From Kangiella spongicola (lineage in GTDB: Bacteria; Pseudomonadota; Gammaproteobacteria; Enterobacterales; Kangiellaceae), in the NCBI RefSeq assembly GCF_003194565.2, contig NZ_QICH01000002.1, positions 248,001 through 312,000 on the forward strand: DNA of 64,000 nucleotides, read 5' to 3'. The translations under genes and the position numbers were made by a program. The notes under the pieces were generated by a model, which worked only from the letters and a program-made list of their open reading frames with translations, was not told where the DNA came from and did not search any database. Below are positions 53,852-64,000 of the stretch, piece by piece. How positions within the stretch are numbered: the first letter of the stretch is position 1; every line of letters begins with the position of its first letter.

Positions 53852-54247
53852 TTAGACTTTTGCCACTACTAAAAGCCACATAGCCAATACCGGAACAAAG
53901 TTGATGGTGAACACTAATCCTCTCAATCGGACATCCCTCGTTATGATCTGAGCCAAGCTATGGGCAATGCGTCCAGCAACAAACACCCAAGCCAACCAAA
54001 CCTGCACAGAGTCAACCACACTACCCTGACAAATTAATAACACGCACACCACATAAAAGAGTAGCGGCCACTCGAATTGATTCGACAAATTCGCACTAAT
54101 CCGTGGTTCAACCTCAGCCCAAGACTCTTTCCTAGACTGAATAAAACCCCACACCGCAGGTGCTCGCACTAACGTAAGCAAAACATATAGGAAAGCCACC
54201 CACAAAACGTGAGCGAACATTGGGTAGAGTAATAAGTTAGTATTCAT
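53852..54247 (-). CDS. MAPEG-family membrane protein
   Basis: 131 aa with four predicted membrane helices (MFAHVLWVAFLYVLLTLVRA; WPLLFYVVCVLLICQG; VQVWLAWVFVAGRIAHSLAQ; FTINFVPVLAMWLLVVA). The RISANLSNQFEWPLLFY and AGRIAHS segments are typical of MAPEG proteins (glutathione S-transferase-like and eicosanoid enzymes). The specific function is unknown. Confidence 0.85.
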   Translation of the reverse strand: MNTNLLLYPMFAHVLWVAFLYVLLTLVRAPAVWGFIQSRKESWAEVEPRISANLSNQFEWPLLFYVVCVLLICQGSVVDSVQVWLAWVFVAGRIAHSLAQIITRDVRLRGLVFTINFVPVLAMWLLVVAKV

Positions 54248-54290
54248 AGTTGCACTTTATGACCACATTCAATTTTTTACAAGTGGTGCC

Positions 54291-54515
54291 CCTTTCCCTT
54301 AGGAGCTAGCCGAATGATAAATAGTTATAGCGCAAATTAGGCAGGATGCCTAATTTAGCTAAGACGAAACAGGGAGGTTTCGTTTAGCGGCGCGTGAGTA
54401 ACTGTTTAGAGTGAGGGAAGCACAAAGTGCCTAGCGACTGGGTGCCCTTTCTTTTGGTTCGTTTTCTTTGGGCATGCAAACGACCAAAGGAAGTGCCTTT
54501 AGGTAGAAAATGAAC
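54291..54515 (+). repeat. Structured GGA-loop element, copy 3 (inverted)
   Basis: Reverse-oriented copy of the elements at 13193 and 31194. Outer stem 54305-54309 with 54431-54435 (GCTAG/CTAGC); inner stem 54318-54327 with 54399-54408 (one G-U pair); hairpins 54334-54356 (AAATTAGGCA/TGCCTAATTT), 54364-54383 (ACGAAAC/GTTTCGT) and 54420-54430 (GCAC/GTGC); flanking hairpin 54444-54473 (GCCC/GGGC). Loops on the + strand read CAGGATG and CAGGGAGG, with AGGGA at a junction. An extra stretch of about 30 nt follows the flanking hairpin. Fills most of the gap between MAPEG and dnaE. Confidence 0.7.
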
Positions 54516-54590
54516 AAACAATACTCAGGCATCTAAGTATATAAAGTAGCTAAATCAATTGCTTGCAACCATTATACGAAATGACTTCAT

Positions 54591-54624
54591 GAGATTGCCA
54601 CGCCATTACATGGCTCGCAATGAC
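54591..54624 (-). repeat. GTCATTGCGAG-type repeat, inverted
   Basis: GAGATTGCCACGCCATTACATGGCTCGCAATGAC, 9 nt from the dnaE stop. Reverse complement of the copies at 31013 and 32831. Confidence 0.7.
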
Positions 54625-54633
54625 AATTTATGG

Positions 54634-57600
54634 TTAATACTCTACCTTTGCCTCTACGCACCCGGGAATATGCTTCAGTGCAAATACTAAGGCGTCAGCT
54701 GGTTGTACTGCCCATTCGGGGGATAATTTAAAATCAGCGGCAAGTTTCGCTTGTTGGTATTGGAGGTTCACAACCACAGGGCAACTTCCGTCTTTATGCT
54801 GATTAAGCTTTTCATGGAGCTCAGTCATAGTATCTGGCCCAATGATGGTGTCCGAAACAGTAATTACAATTTTCTTGCAGTATTGCTCACGCGCTTGCTC
54901 GAAGGATAAAACGCTATTGGCGCTAACGCTAGTGCCACCAGAGTAATCATCATGGCGCGCTTCGCCATCAATCACAACCACGCTGTCTTTGGTTAAAACA
55001 TCACGATAGCGCTCGAACGTTTCGGCATAAACCGTGACATCACAACGTCCTGATTTATCGTCGATGGTTAGGATCCCCATCTTGTCGCCACGTTTTGTGG
55101 TCATCACTCGCATGGCGATAATTAACCCTGAAACACGTGCGGTTCTGCCGCGTCCGGTTGGCTGCAAGTCGCGCAAACGGGTAACACTCATCTGCTGAAT
55201 TTCTGGCACGTAACGGTCGATTGGGTGACCGGTTAAGTAGAGCCCAAGGGTATCTTTTTCGCCTTGAAGCACCTGCTCATCAGTCCAAGGTCTGACTCGT
55301 ACGTACTGGTGCTGTTCGCTCGCAGTTGTGGCGACGACACTACCAAACAAGTCGTCCTGCCCTACCGCTTGGCTTTTATTAAATTGCTCAGCCGCCTTTA
55401 TCGCCTCGTCTAAAGAAGCCATTAATGTGGCACGATTTGGGCCAAGTTGGTCCAGCGCACCAGCGCGGATTAGTGACTCAAGAACACGCCGGTTCGCTTT
55501 TTTAAGATCGACTCGACTACAGAAATCGAATAAGTCTTCATAAGGACCGTTAGCTTCGCGCTCAGTGACGATGCTTTCGATCGCGCCTTCACCGACGCCT
55601 TTGATCGCGCCGATGCCATAAACGATACGCCCCTCTTCGTCTACCGAGAAGCGATATTGCCCTTTGTTGACGTCCGGTGGTGTGATCGTAATACCCTGCA
55701 TCTCAGCGTCTTCAACATAGGTTACAACCTTGTCGGTATTATCCATGTCAGACGACATTACAGCCGCCATAAAGGATGCTGGATGATGCGTTTTCAGCCA
55801 AGCGGTTTGATACGCAACAAGAGCATAAGCCGCTGAGTGCGACTTGTTGAAACCATAACCCGCAAACTTTTCAACCAAGTCGAAAATCTTCATGGCTAGA
55901 TCGCCATCGACACCATTTTTCTCGGCACCCTCTTTAAAGATGCTACGCTGCTTCTCCATCTCCTCGGCTTTTTTCTTACCCATAGCACGACGCAAAATAT
56001 CCGCGCCACCGAGCGAGTAGCCCGCCAAGACCTGTGCAATCTGCATCACCTGCTCTTGGTACAAAATAATACCGTAGGTTGGTTCAAGAATTTCTTTTAG
56101 CCATTCATGCTGATAATCAGGATGTGGGTAAGAGACCTTATCCAAACCATGCTTACGGCGAATAAAGTCATCAACCATGCCCGACTGAAGTGGACCGGGA
56201 CGAAATAGCGCTACCAAAGCAATAATATCTTCAAAGCGGTTAGGCTTAAGGCGCTTGATCAAGTCCTTCATACCACGCGACTCAAGCTGGAATACGGCTG
56301 TGGTATTAGCTTCTTGTAGAAGCTTAAAAACTTGTGGGTCTTCGGTATCAATACGAGTAATATCGACCGGCTCTTCACCTTTCTTCTGCAAGATGTTGTT
56401 GGTCGTTTCTAAAGCCCAATCAATGATGGTAAGCGTTCGCAAACCCAAGAAGTCAAACTTTACAAGACCCGCACTTTCAACATCGTCCTTATCAAACTGG
56501 GTTACCACGTTGGCGCCAGTTTCATCACAATATAGAGGTGCGAACTCCTCGAGATCACCTGGCGCTATAACAACACCACCAGCGTGCTTACCCGCGTTTC
56601 GTTTGACGCCTTCAAGCTTACGTGCCAAATCCCAGACTTCACGGAAATCTTCATCGACCTCATACATACGCACGAGCTCAGGCTCTTGCTCATAAGCTTT
56701 TTCTAGTGTCATGCCCACTTCGAAAGGAATCAACTTAGCGATTTTATCGACAAAGCCATAGGGATGACTTAAAACACGACCAACGTCGCGGATTACCGCT
56801 TTCGCCGCCATGGTACCGAACGTGATGATCTGAGACACACTGTTTCGACCGTAACGTTCCGCCACATAATCAATTACGCGATCACGGCCTTCCATACAGA
56901 AGTCGACATCGAAGTCAGGCATCGAAACACGCTCAGGGTTCAAGAATCTCTCGAAAAGAAGATCGAATTCTAGCGGATCAAGATCGGTAATCTTCATGGC
57001 GTATGCGACTAAAGAACCTGCACCGGAACCACGTCCCGGCCCAACTGGTACACCGTTGTCCTTCGACCACTGGATAAAGTCACCAACAATTAAGAAGTAG
57101 CCTGGGAAGCCCATAGAGTTGATAACGTCGAGTTCAATCTGTAAACGCTCATCGTAGGGCTTTCGAATTTCGGCGAAGTTTTCAGCATTGCGGTCATACA
57201 GGTGATCAAGTCTTTCTTCTAGGCCTTCTTTGGCCACATGCTCAAAATATTGATCAATGGTCATGCCATCTGGAATAGGGAAATCCGGCAAGAAATACTC
57301 ACCTAAGCGTAAGTCCATATTACAGCGCTTGGCAATTTCTACTGTATTTTCAATGGCTTCCGGAATATCGTCGAACAAGTCCAGCATTTCTTGCTCTGTG
57401 CGTAAATATTGCTGATTTGAATATTCACGAGGGCGACGAGGATCAGCCAACACTCGGCCTTGGTTAATGCAGACACGAGCCTCGTGCGCATCAAAATCTT
57501 CTTTTTCAAGGAATCGCACGTCGTTTGTGGCGACCACTGGCGTTCCTGAGCCTTGGGCTAGACCGATAACTTGGTGAATATATTCGTTTTCGTTAGGGCG

Positions 57601-58119
57601 GCCGGTTCTTTGTAATTCAAGGTAGAATCGATTCGAGAAATGATGATTCCAAAAACCTAAAAATTCTGCGGCCTTGTCCATCTTGCCTGCTAATACAGCT
57701 TTGCCAATATCCCCTTCTTTGCCACCAGAAAGGATAATCAAATCTTTATAGAGCTCGACCAACCACTCTTTTTTGATTAATGGCAATCCGCGGTGTTGGT
57801 TTTTTAGATAAGCACGAGAAATTAGATATTTTAAGTTGAGATAACCATCTGTAGTCATGCACAAAGCAGTCACTCGAAAATAGTCATCCTCATCACTCGG
57901 ATCTTGGATTAATAAATCCGCACCGGCGATTGGTTTTACTCCCGAGTTAACAGCGGTCGAGTAGAACTTGACCAAACCACACATATTCATTTGGTCGGTC
58001 ATAGCGATTGCAGGCGCTCGCTGCTCAACACATTCATTCAGCAGAGGCTTTACTCTAACGAGGCTATCAACCATAGAGTATTCAGTATGAACTTTTAAAT
58101 GAATAAAGCGAGGTGCCAT
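54634..58119 (-). CDS. dnaE: DNA polymerase III subunit alpha
   Basis: Catalytic subunit of the replicative polymerase. N-terminal PHP domain ([18 protein letters not shown]), palm domain with the catalytic aspartates in [17 protein letters not shown] near residue 400, fingers ([35 protein letters not shown]), tandem HhH region and the C-terminal OB-fold ([29 protein letters not shown]). 1161 aa against 1160 in E. coli. rnhB lies 175 nt upstream. Confidence 0.97.
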   Translation of the reverse strand: MAPRFIHLKVHTEYSMVDSLVRVKPLLNECVEQRAPAIAMTDQMNMCGLVKFYSTAVNSGVKPIAGADLLIQDPSDEDDYFRVTALCMTTDGYLNLKYLISRAYLKNQHRGLPLIKKEWLVELYKDLIILSGGKEGDIGKAVLAGKMDKAAEFLGFWNHHFSNRFYLELQRTGRPNENEYIHQVIGLAQGSGTPVVATNDVRFLEKEDFDAHEARVCINQGRVLADPRRPREYSNQQYLRTEQEMLDLFDDIPEAIENTVEIAKRCNMDLRLGEYFLPDFPIPDGMTIDQYFEHVAKEGLEERLDHLYDRNAENFAEIRKPYDERLQIELDVINSMGFPGYFLIVGDFIQWSKDNGVPVGPGRGSGAGSLVAYAMKITDLDPLEFDLLFERFLNPERVSMPDFDVDFCMEGRDRVIDYVAERYGRNSVSQIITFGTMAAKAVIRDVGRVLSHPYGFVDKIAKLIPFEVGMTLEKAYEQEPELVRMYEVDEDFREVWDLARKLEGVKRNAGKHAGGVVIAPGDLEEFAPLYCDETGANVVTQFDKDDVESAGLVKFDFLGLRTLTIIDWALETTNNILQKKGEEPVDITRIDTEDPQVFKLLQEANTTAVFQLESRGMKDLIKRLKPNRFEDIIALVALFRPGPLQSGMVDDFIRRKHGLDKVSYPHPDYQHEWLKEILEPTYGIILYQEQVMQIAQVLAGYSLGGADILRRAMGKKKAEEMEKQRSIFKEGAEKNGVDGDLAMKIFDLVEKFAGYGFNKSHSAAYALVAYQTAWLKTHHPASFMAAVMSSDMDNTDKVVTYVEDAEMQGITITPPDVNKGQYRFSVDEEGRIVYGIGAIKGVGEGAIESIVTEREANGPYEDLFDFCSRVDLKKANRRVLESLIRAGALDQLGPNRATLMASLDEAIKAAEQFNKSQAVGQDDLFGSVVATTASEQHQYVRVRPWTDEQVLQGEKDTLGLYLTGHPIDRYVPEIQQMSVTRLRDLQPTGRGRTARVSGLIIAMRVMTTKRGDKMGILTIDDKSGRCDVTVYAETFERYRDVLTKDSVVVIDGEARHDDYSGGTSVSANSVLSFEQAREQYCKKIVITVSDTIIGPDTMTELHEKLNQHKDGSCPVVVNLQYQQAKLAADFKLSPEWAVQPADALVFALKHIPGCVEAKVEY

Positions 58120-58294
58120 ATCGTCAAAGTACCGTCTTTGTTTTAGTATTAGTGGTAAATGCTGGTTTAAATTTAGCTTGTTTCAAGCAAGTTTAACGTG
58201 CTTAGTATTAACAATACCTACTTCATTATAAGGAGGTCGCTGCGCCTTTGCAGTAATATTCTTCTGTAAAAGCTCTCAGTTTCAACCGAGTTAC

Positions 58295-58885
58295 TTATAA
58301 ACTCAACTGTCTTTGCACTGGCGCATAGGATTTGCGATGAATTTCGGTAATGCCAAGGGCCATGATTGCCTCACGGTGTTGCTTCGTCGGATAGCCCTTA
58401 TGCTTGGCAAAACCATAGCCGGGGTACTTCTCATCCATCTCAACCATTTCATTGTCTCGCGCCACTTTGGCCAAAATTGAAGCTGCGCTAATCGCGGGCT
58501 CTTTACTATCTCCCTTAATGATGGCCTCCATAGCGCAGTCCAGTTGCGGGCAGTGATTACCATCGATCAGGGCAAGTTCAGGCTGATGAGATAACGATTT
58601 GACACTACGTTTCATCGCTAGCAAGCTTGCTTGCAGAATATTAAGTTTATCGATCTCTTCAACTTCTGCTCGACAGATTGACCAAGCCAGAGCCTTTTCC
58701 ATAATTTCTTCTGATAAAGCTTGGCGTCGCTTCTCGGTAAGTTTTTTCGAGTCAGCTAAACCCTCAATAGGTTTGTTAGGATCGAGGATAACAGCTGCTG
58801 CAACCACAGGGCCTGCCAATGGTCCTCGACCTACCTCATCAACTCCAGCGACAAGTAACGGACGTTCTCTAAGTTTATCTATCAT
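58295..58885 (-). CDS. rnhB: Ribonuclease HII
   Basis: Removes ribonucleotides from RNA-DNA hybrids. Active-site acidic residues in [23 protein letters not shown] (Asp/Glu pair), ALIDGNHCP and [17 protein letters not shown]. 196 aa, E. coli 198. Its start overlaps the lpxB stop by 4 nt. Confidence 0.96.
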   Translation of the reverse strand: MIDKLRERPLLVAGVDEVGRGPLAGPVVAAAVILDPNKPIEGLADSKKLTEKRRQALSEEIMEKALAWSICRAEVEEIDKLNILQASLLAMKRSVKSLSHQPELALIDGNHCPQLDCAMEAIIKGDSKEPAISAASILAKVARDNEMVEMDEKYPGYGFAKHKGYPTKQHREAIMALGITEIHRKSYAPVQRQLSL

Positions 58886-60093
58886 CGATTAACTTCCTGT
58901 TGTCTCAGACCGTTTTCAGACCACCAATGCTCAATCGAGTTAGCGGCATAAACATTCGCATCTTTTTTCAAGGTTTTATGCCATTTCATAAATTCTTCAT
59001 GAACTTGCGACCAGCGCTGACCATTACTATGCTCATCTTCCCCAATCCAAGCTCGAACCTCGGCAAACAAATTATCAGGTGTGCAGTCTTCCTGAATTAA
59101 CTCTGGTAATAAACTTTGCTTCGATAGTAAGTTAGGAATTGCAAAAGTGTCTATTGTTAGCAACTTTTTAAACACTTTATAGCTAATTGGCCCAACTTTG
59201 TAAGCAACAACCGTAGGGCGTTTAATCAGCATCGCTTCCAAGGTCGCTGTTCCTGAGGCCATAACAATATAATCAGAGGCTGCCATGGCCAGCCTTGACT
59301 GTCCATCAATAAGGGTAATTTTAGGTAGCTCGCCGTGCTTAGCTTTGCCTATATCTAGCTGTTGCTCAAACTGGTGCTTTCGCTTGTCATTAGTCATTGG
59401 AGCTACGAACTGAATCTCTGGATAAAACTTTTTCAGAAGCACGGCCATATCGATAAAGTCTTGGCCAAGCAGTTTCATCTCTGAACCACGACTGCCAGGC
59501 ATAAGGCATACAATTTGGGCTTCTTCATCGAGTGATAATTGTTGACGAGCTTCCTTCTTGTTCGATTCAAGCGGTACCTCATCAGCAAGCGGGTGGCCTA
59601 CACAAAAATTATCAATGGCATGATGCTGGTAAATATCTTGCTCGAATGGAAATAAGCACAGCATTAAATCCACAGCTTTTTTGATTTTGTGGATACGCTT
59701 TGGTCGCCAAGCCCATACTGATGGACTAACGTAATGAATGGTCTTAATACCTTGGCTTTTTAGCTTCTTTTCTAAGCCAATATTAAACTCAGGCGCATCA
59801 ATGCCGATAAATAAGTCTGGCTTTGTATCAATCCAATAACGCGCTAGATCAGCACGTAACTTTAGAAGTTCAGGCAACTTCTTTAAGATTGGTAACAGAC
59901 CCATCACAGACAGTGATTCCATTGGGTATAGGCTTGCACAGCCTTCTTTTTGCATTAACGGGCCAGCAATACCTTCGAACACAGCATTAGGGTATTTTTT
60001 TTTAAGTTCAGAAATTAATCCTGCACCTAAAATATCGCCGGAGGCTTCTCCGGCGACAATTGCAATTCTTTGTATCGGTTTTACAGGAAGCAT
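58882..60093 (-). CDS. lpxB: Lipid-A-disaccharide synthase
   Basis: GT-B glycosyltransferase joining UDP-2,3-diacylglucosamine and lipid X in lipid A assembly. [18 protein letters not shown] at the start, [72 protein letters not shown]. 403 aa, somewhat longer than E. coli (382). Ten nucleotides after lpxA. Confidence 0.96.
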   Translation of the reverse strand: MLPVKPIQRIAIVAGEASGDILGAGLISELKKKYPNAVFEGIAGPLMQKEGCASLYPMESLSVMGLLPILKKLPELLKLRADLARYWIDTKPDLFIGIDAPEFNIGLEKKLKSQGIKTIHYVSPSVWAWRPKRIHKIKKAVDLMLCLFPFEQDIYQHHAIDNFCVGHPLADEVPLESNKKEARQQLSLDEEAQIVCLMPGSRGSEMKLLGQDFIDMAVLLKKFYPEIQFVAPMTNDKRKHQFEQQLDIGKAKHGELPKITLIDGQSRLAMAASDYIVMASGTATLEAMLIKRPTVVAYKVGPISYKVFKKLLTIDTFAIPNLLSKQSLLPELIQEDCTPDNLFAEVRAWIGEDEHSNGQRWSQVHEEFMKWHKTLKKDANVYAANSIEHWWSENGLRQQEVNR

Positions 60094-60103
60094 TTTCGCC
60101 TCT

Positions 60104-60862
60104 CTATCTTAAGATGCCACGCTCAACTGACTCTAAAAAGCTGATCAAATAGTCTACATTATCATCATCAAGTAGTGACATTTCAGCAATAGCTTCATCA
60201 ATCTTCAAAGACTTGCGATACAGGAAGCGATAAGATTTTTTCAGCGCACTAATTGATTCGGCCGAAAAACCACGACGCTTTAGGCCTTCGGCATTTAGCC
60301 CATAAGGCGCATTTTCTGCAACCAAAACAAATGGCGGAATGTCCTTACTGATAGCGCAATCCATGCCAACAAAAGCATGATCACCGATCTTACAGAACTG
60401 ATGAATTTTAGCGAAACCCGATAGGATGACAAAGTTGCCGACTTTCACATGCCCAGCCAAAGTAGCGTTATTAGACATGATAATGTCGTCACCCAAAATA
60501 CAGTCGTGTGCAATATGGGTATAGGCCATAAACCAGCCATTATTGCCGATTCGCGTCTCACCACGATCTTGTATCGTACCGCGATGCACTGTACAGCATT
60601 CACGGAACACGTTGCCGTCACCAATAATGGTTTTGGTTGGCTCGCCTGAGTACTTCTTATCTTGGTTTTCCTCACCGATCGAAGAAAACTGATAAAAACG
60701 ATTATTCTTACCAATCTCGGTGTGAGATCCAATAACAACATGTGGACCTATTACCGTGCCCTCTCCAATTGATGTCTCAGCACCAATAATAGAATAAGGG
60801 CCGATTTCGACGTTATCAGCAATTTTAGCTGTTGGGTCAATGATAGCGGTCTTATGAATCAC
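60104..60862 (-). CDS. lpxA: UDP-N-acetylglucosamine O-acyltransferase
   Basis: First step of lipid A synthesis: transfers 3-hydroxyacyl from ACP to UDP-GlcNAc. Left-handed beta helix from hexapeptide repeats (AKIADNVEIGPYSIIGAETSIGEGTVIG...), catalytic His in TYIAHDCILGD-type segment (AYTHIAHDC), and the C-terminal helical part (AENAPYGLNAEGLKRRGFS). 252 aa, E. coli 262. Ten nucleotides after fabZ. Confidence 0.96.
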   Translation of the reverse strand: MIHKTAIIDPTAKIADNVEIGPYSIIGAETSIGEGTVIGPHVVIGSHTEIGKNNRFYQFSSIGEENQDKKYSGEPTKTIIGDGNVFRECCTVHRGTIQDRGETRIGNNGWFMAYTHIAHDCILGDDIIMSNNATLAGHVKVGNFVILSGFAKIHQFCKIGDHAFVGMDCAISKDIPPFVLVAENAPYGLNAEGLKRRGFSAESISALKKSYRFLYRKSLKIDEAIAEMSLLDDDNVDYLISFLESVERGILR

Positions 60863-60871
60863 ACTAAGTCC

Positions 60872-61345
60872 TTACGCAATATCTTTACGAGCACACATTA
60901 ATTCAGCAGAGCAAACAACTTTACCGTCAACAGTTGCTTGCGCTTTAAACTTCCACATGTCTCGCTTACGTTTTATGACTTCAACTTCCATTAGCAACTG
61001 ATCACCAGGCTCCACCGGCTTCTTAAATCGAGCGTTATCGATACCTACAAAGTAATACAAGGAATCTTCGCTTGGCAAGTCTTCGGTGGTTTTAAAAGCA
61101 AGTATGCCCGTCGCTTGAGCTAGTGCTTCTAACATTAAAACACCTGGAAACACAGGACGGTGCGGGAAATGACCTGGGAAAAAAGGCTCATTCACCGTCA
61201 CATTTTTAATCGCAGTTAGCTTCTCACCTGCTGTGTAGTCAAGCACTCTGTCAATTAACAGAAAAGGATAGCGGTGAGGCAAGTGTTGCATCACTTCGTA
61301 GATATCCATGCTATTTAATTCGTTTGGCTGTTTATTATCACTCAT
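60872..61345 (-). CDS. fabZ: 3-hydroxyacyl-[ACP] dehydratase FabZ
   Basis: Hotdog-fold dehydratase of fatty-acid elongation. [17 protein letters not shown] and catalytic segment [28 protein letters not shown] (His and Glu). 157 aa, E. coli 151. Overlaps the end of lpxD by 8 nt. It competes with LpxA for 3-hydroxyacyl-ACP, so sharing a transcript is meaningful. Confidence 0.97.
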   Translation of the reverse strand: MSDNKQPNELNSMDIYEVMQHLPHRYPFLLIDRVLDYTAGEKLTAIKNVTVNEPFFPGHFPHRPVFPGVLMLEALAQATGILAFKTTEDLPSEDSLYYFVGIDNARFKKPVEPGDQLLMEVEVIKRKRDMWKFKAQATVDGKVVCSAELMCARKDIA

Positions 61346-62384
61346 TATCGGTTTCTCTATCTTGTTTCAGCTGAAGCAACTCTTTCTCAAGCTGTTTCAT
61401 TTTACGCCACATAGTATCCAACTGACGGAAGCGAATTGCACTTTTCTGCCAGTCTTTATTATCTTGATGGGTGGTACCAGATGAGTAGGCACCAGGCTTT
61501 GTAATCGACTTATTGACAAAGGTTGTAGCTGTAATATGTGCTTTGTCACAAATCGTTAAGTGTCCTAAAATACTGACACGCCCTGCTATTGTACAATATT
61601 TTCCAATTTTGGCACTGCCCGCGATAGCTGTACAACCCGCTATGGCAGTGTAGTCTCCAATCGTCACATTATGAGCCACATGGATATGATTATCCAGTTT
61701 GACTCCCTTGCCGATGGATGTGTTTTCTAAAGCGCCGCGATCAATCGCTGTATGAGCACCAATTTCGACTTCATCGCCAATGACAACACCGCCCACTTGA
61801 GGGATCTTGACCCACTGACCTTTGTCATGTGCATAACCAAAACCGTCCGAGCCAATCACCACATTTGCGTGGATAATGCAGTCTTTTCCTAAAGTAACAC
61901 CATGGTATAAAACTGCATTAGGATAGATTCGAGTGTTAGAGCCTATGTTACTGTTTTGTCCAATATAGACACCTGACTCGATAATGCAGTCATCTCCAAT
62001 ACTGACCCCAGCCTCGATGGTAACATTTGGCCCTATATAAACATTTTCGCCAATCTTTGCTGCCTCATCGATACTCGCACTAGCGCTGACGTTTGCATGT
62101 GGTTTTGGTGTAGAGTCAAATATTTGTGCTGCTCTAGCAAATCCTAAGTAGGGATCGGCCATGATTAGCAGGTTACCAGATGTTTTCTCAGCAACTTCAG
62201 GCGTCACAATAAGAGCTGAAGCAGAAGAGCTTTCAATCTTAGCAATGTACTTAGGATCATTGATAAAGCTGATATGATTTTTTTCAGCCGTATCTAACGG
62301 CGAAACCGCAGTTATAACTAACTGCGGCTCTCCCTTTAACTCAGCACCAATAGACTGAGCTATGTCTTGAAGTGTTTTTTGCAA
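61338..62384 (-). CDS. lpxD: UDP-3-O-acylglucosamine N-acyltransferase
   Basis: Third step of lipid A synthesis. N-terminal uridine-binding domain (about residues 1-100), beta helix of hexapeptide repeats ([39 protein letters not shown] with catalytic His region [12 protein letters not shown]), and a C-terminal helix ([19 protein letters not shown]). 348 aa, E. coli 341. Between skp and fabZ. Confidence 0.96.
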   Translation of the reverse strand: MQKTLQDIAQSIGAELKGEPQLVITAVSPLDTAEKNHISFINDPKYIAKIESSSASALIVTPEVAEKTSGNLLIMADPYLGFARAAQIFDSTPKPHANVSASASIDEAAKIGENVYIGPNVTIEAGVSIGDDCIIESGVYIGQNSNIGSNTRIYPNAVLYHGVTLGKDCIIHANVVIGSDGFGYAHDKGQWVKIPQVGGVVIGDEVEIGAHTAIDRGALENTSIGKGVKLDNHIHVAHNVTIGDYTAIAGCTAIAGSAKIGKYCTIAGRVSILGHLTICDKAHITATTFVNKSITKPGAYSSGTTHQDNKDWQKSAIRFRQLDTMWRKMKQLEKELLQLKQDRETDNE

Positions 62385-62412
62385 AACGACTCCTTAAATA
62401 ACTATAAGATAA

Positions 62413-62913
62413 TTACTTCGCTAATTCTTGCAAAACCTGCTCTGAAACGTCTTTCACAGAAGGGCCCATATATAGCACAGCACGGCGGTTTAATAACATA
62501 TTGTAACCACCTTGTTTAGCGATTTTCTCAACAGCTTGCTGCAGATTTTGACCTACTTTGCGCATTTCTTCTTGGCTACGACGCTGGAAATCTTCTTTAT
62601 ATGCTTCTTCTTTAAGTTTGAAGTCAGAAGTGCGCTTCTTAAGTTCACGCTCTTTTTTAGTACGTTGTGACTCAGACATAGTCCTAGCGTTGTTCACAAA
62701 CTCAGTACGATCGTCTTCTAATTTTTTGAACTCTCTTTCAAGCTGACTTTTTCGCCCGTCAAACTCTTTCTTAAGGATTTCGCCAATTGCTTCACGCTCA
62801 GGCGATTTAGCCATAATATAGTTAGTATCGATAACAGCAATTTTTAACTCTGCGCTTGCTAGCGCTGGTAACATTGAAAGGCTTACAAATAGTGCAATTA
62901 CTAGTTTTTTCAA
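62413..62913 (-). CDS. skp: Periplasmic chaperone Skp (OmpH)
   Basis: Trimeric jellyfish-like chaperone that holds outer-membrane proteins on their way to BamA. Signal peptide about residues 1-21 (LPALASAE), then KIAVIDTNYIMAKSPE, a long charged coiled-coil arm (LEREFKKLEDDRTEF; SESQRTKKERELKKR) and the C-terminal body strand. 166 aa, E. coli 161. Between bamA and lpxD. Confidence 0.94.
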   Translation of the reverse strand: MKKLVIALFVSLSMLPALASAELKIAVIDTNYIMAKSPEREAIGEILKKEFDGRKSQLEREFKKLEDDRTEFVNNARTMSESQRTKKERELKKRTSDFKLKEEAYKEDFQRRSQEEMRKVGQNLQQAVEKIAKQGGYNMLLNRRAVLYMGPSVKDVSEQVLQELAK

Positions 62914-62935
62914 AATAAAATCTCCAAAAATTTAA

Positions 62936-64000
62936 TTAAAATGTTTTACCGATATTGAATGTAAAGGTTTCAGTATCATCGTAAGGCTCGTTCTTAAGCG
63001 GTCGAGACACACTAAACTGTAATGGTGCAAATGGTGAGTACCATTGTAACGATACACCGTATGACGCACGGAAATTACTAGCATCACCAAAATCTGGGAC
63101 GAAACCTAACACACTATTACCATCAATTTGTAGCCCTTCGAAACGGCTACGATCGAACTCAGTATCCCATACATTACCGGCATCCACAAAGAAGCTAGTC
63201 CTTACATTTGAACTATCCTCAATAAATGGTGTTGGGAAGATTAGTTCAAAAGTATTGATTGCTTTGGCGTTACCGCCTATCGAATATCGACTGACAGCAA
63301 TTCGATCAAACTCTTCTGGTAAATAAACATCCGTATTACCAGCTCCGGGGATAGGGTTCGGTACTGTAATTGAGGACCTTATACGTTGTATATCTCTTGG
63401 TCCGACAGTATTTCCTTCGAAGCCTCTCAATGAGTTGCTTCCACCCGCATAAAAGTTCGAGAAATACGGTAAAGCAGGGGTATCTCCCAAACCTTCACCA
63501 TATGCTAAAGTACCTCGCCATGAGAAAATCCAGTCATTATCCTCGTTGATCGGTATATATAAACCGTAATCATAGGTAGCTTTATAAAACTCAAGATCTC
63601 CAATCTCAGTACCAACCTCAAGATTCCATCTATGATCTACGCCTTTAGAAGGGAAAATAGCTCTGTTAAGAGTATTGTATCTAAAGCCTGTATTCACAGA
63701 TACGATATCAAAATCGACTTCGGAGTCTGATCTTGCATTAGCTCCAAGAAGGCTAAAGAAGTCAATTACACGCTGAGAACTAGTAATTGGTGATGTTAAT
63801 GAGTTCTTAGAAACTCTTGCACCGGCGCTGAAGCTAGAAAATTCGCCAGTAGGGAAATATAGCGTCGAGCCCAAAGCGATAGTATCAAGACTTTGAGCAA
63901 TTAGGTTCAATTTCCCGTAGTCCGTTTCACTGTAATTTAAACTGGTATTTAAACCGATACCACTTTGAGTGAAATAGTTATCGGTATAACTTATATTCGC
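62936..64000 (-). CDS. bamA: Outer-membrane assembly factor BamA, C-terminal barrel, 5' end outside window
   Basis: The 16-stranded barrel of the BAM complex core. The frame is open to the window edge (the last codons read ANISYTDNYFTQSGIGLN in the protein sense), so the internal TTG at 63910 is not the start. Barrel motifs: FYAGGSNSLRGFEGNTVGPRD (the VRGF/Y-type loop 6 signature) and the terminal signature TFTFNIGKTF. The POTRA domains lie outside the window. First in the skp-lpxD-fabZ-lpxA-lpxB series. Confidence 0.95.
   Translation of the reverse strand, partial: ANISYTDNYFTQSGIGLNTSLNYSETDYGKLNLIAQSLDTIALGSTLYFPTGEFSSFSAGARVSKNSLTSPITSSQRVIDFFSLLGANARSDSEVDFDIVSVNTGFRYNTLNRAIFPSKGVDHRWNLEVGTEIGDLEFYKATYDYGLYIPINEDNDWIFSWRGTLAYGEGLGDTPALPYFSNFYAGGSNSLRGFEGNTVGPRDIQRIRSSITVPNPIPGAGNTDVYLPEEFDRIAVSRYSIGGNAKAINTFELIFPTPFIEDSSNVRTSFFVDAGNVWDTEFDRSRFEGLQIDGNSVLGFVPDFGDASNFRASYGVSLQWYSPFAPLQFSVSRPLKNEPYDDTETFTFNIGKTF

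Noticed and set aside
1-64000. tRNA, rRNA, CRISPR array, prophage or complete insertion sequence
   Set aside because: No cloverleaf with a conserved T-loop, no regularly spaced repeats, and no transposase or phage structural genes were seen by reading; a tRNAscan and CRISPR search would confirm.

Overview
The window reads as a chromosomal segment of a marine gammaproteobacterium. Gene content and gene order (hisS-ispG-rodZ-pilF/W-rlmN, the complete tol-pal cluster, bamA-skp-lpxD-fabZ-lpxA-lpxB-rnhB-dnaE, a moderate-GC genome with short operons) fit a Kangiella-like lineage. That placement comes from recalled gene order and protein flavour, not from a search.

Layout. 1-1204 is the 3' part of xseA on the + strand, converging on a long minus-strand run: der, bamB, yfgM, hisS, ispG, rodZ, pilF/pilW, rlmN, ndk (1221-11007), a secreted BsuPI-domain protein, queC and queE (11233-14325), then ybgC-tolQ-tolR-tolA-tolB-pal-cpoB (19687-14439) and ruvB. 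The usual yebC-ruvC-ruvA-ruvB order is broken here: ruvB (19903-20925) and ruvC-ruvA (29853-30997) are about 9 kb apart. The gap holds an ABC-F ATPase, an ORF flanked by half attC-like integron motifs, several small membrane proteins, a VF530-type protein with an RG/SG-rich tail, an RRM protein, a GAF-EAL protein and other accessory genes, mostly on the + strand. yebC and aspS follow.

34.9-42.1 kb is a looser region: an OlsF-like double acyltransferase, two VOC proteins, a Sel1-repeat lipoprotein, dapE, a secreted YtcJ-like amidohydrolase and a small lipoprotein. 42.3-46.9 kb is a + strand group: proS, a lytic transglycosylase, a patatin-like phospholipase and an S-adenosylhomocysteine-hydrolase-like protein with altered active-site positions. 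tilS and accA follow on the minus strand. Between accA and dnaE lies a second accessory block (49.3-54.6 kb): a DUF1287 protein, an Ada/AlkA fusion with an adjacent ogt, an unknown lipoprotein, a decayed alkA fragment and a MAPEG protein. The window ends with dnaE-rnhB-lpxB-lpxA-fabZ-lpxD-skp-bamA, the lipid A and outer-membrane assembly locus; bamA runs off the right edge.

Main discovery candidate. Three intergenic copies (13193-13387, 31194-31389, and 54291-54515 in the opposite orientation) of a roughly 200-nt element share a nested fold: an outer stem, an inner stem and three hairpins, plus one flanking hairpin. Stem sequences differ between copies while pairing is kept (compensatory changes). 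Read in one direction, nearly every loop carries an A(N)GGA motif, in one case CAGGATG closed by a perfect stem, which is the form of CsrA/RsmA-binding hairpins. This could be a dispersed structured RNA or CsrA/RsmA-titrating repeat; that function is inference. A second repeat family of modular hairpins with variable arms, a third short GTCATTGCGAG family and several mobile-element remnants sit in the same intergenic regions.

No tRNA, rRNA, CRISPR array, complete insertion sequence or prophage was recognised.
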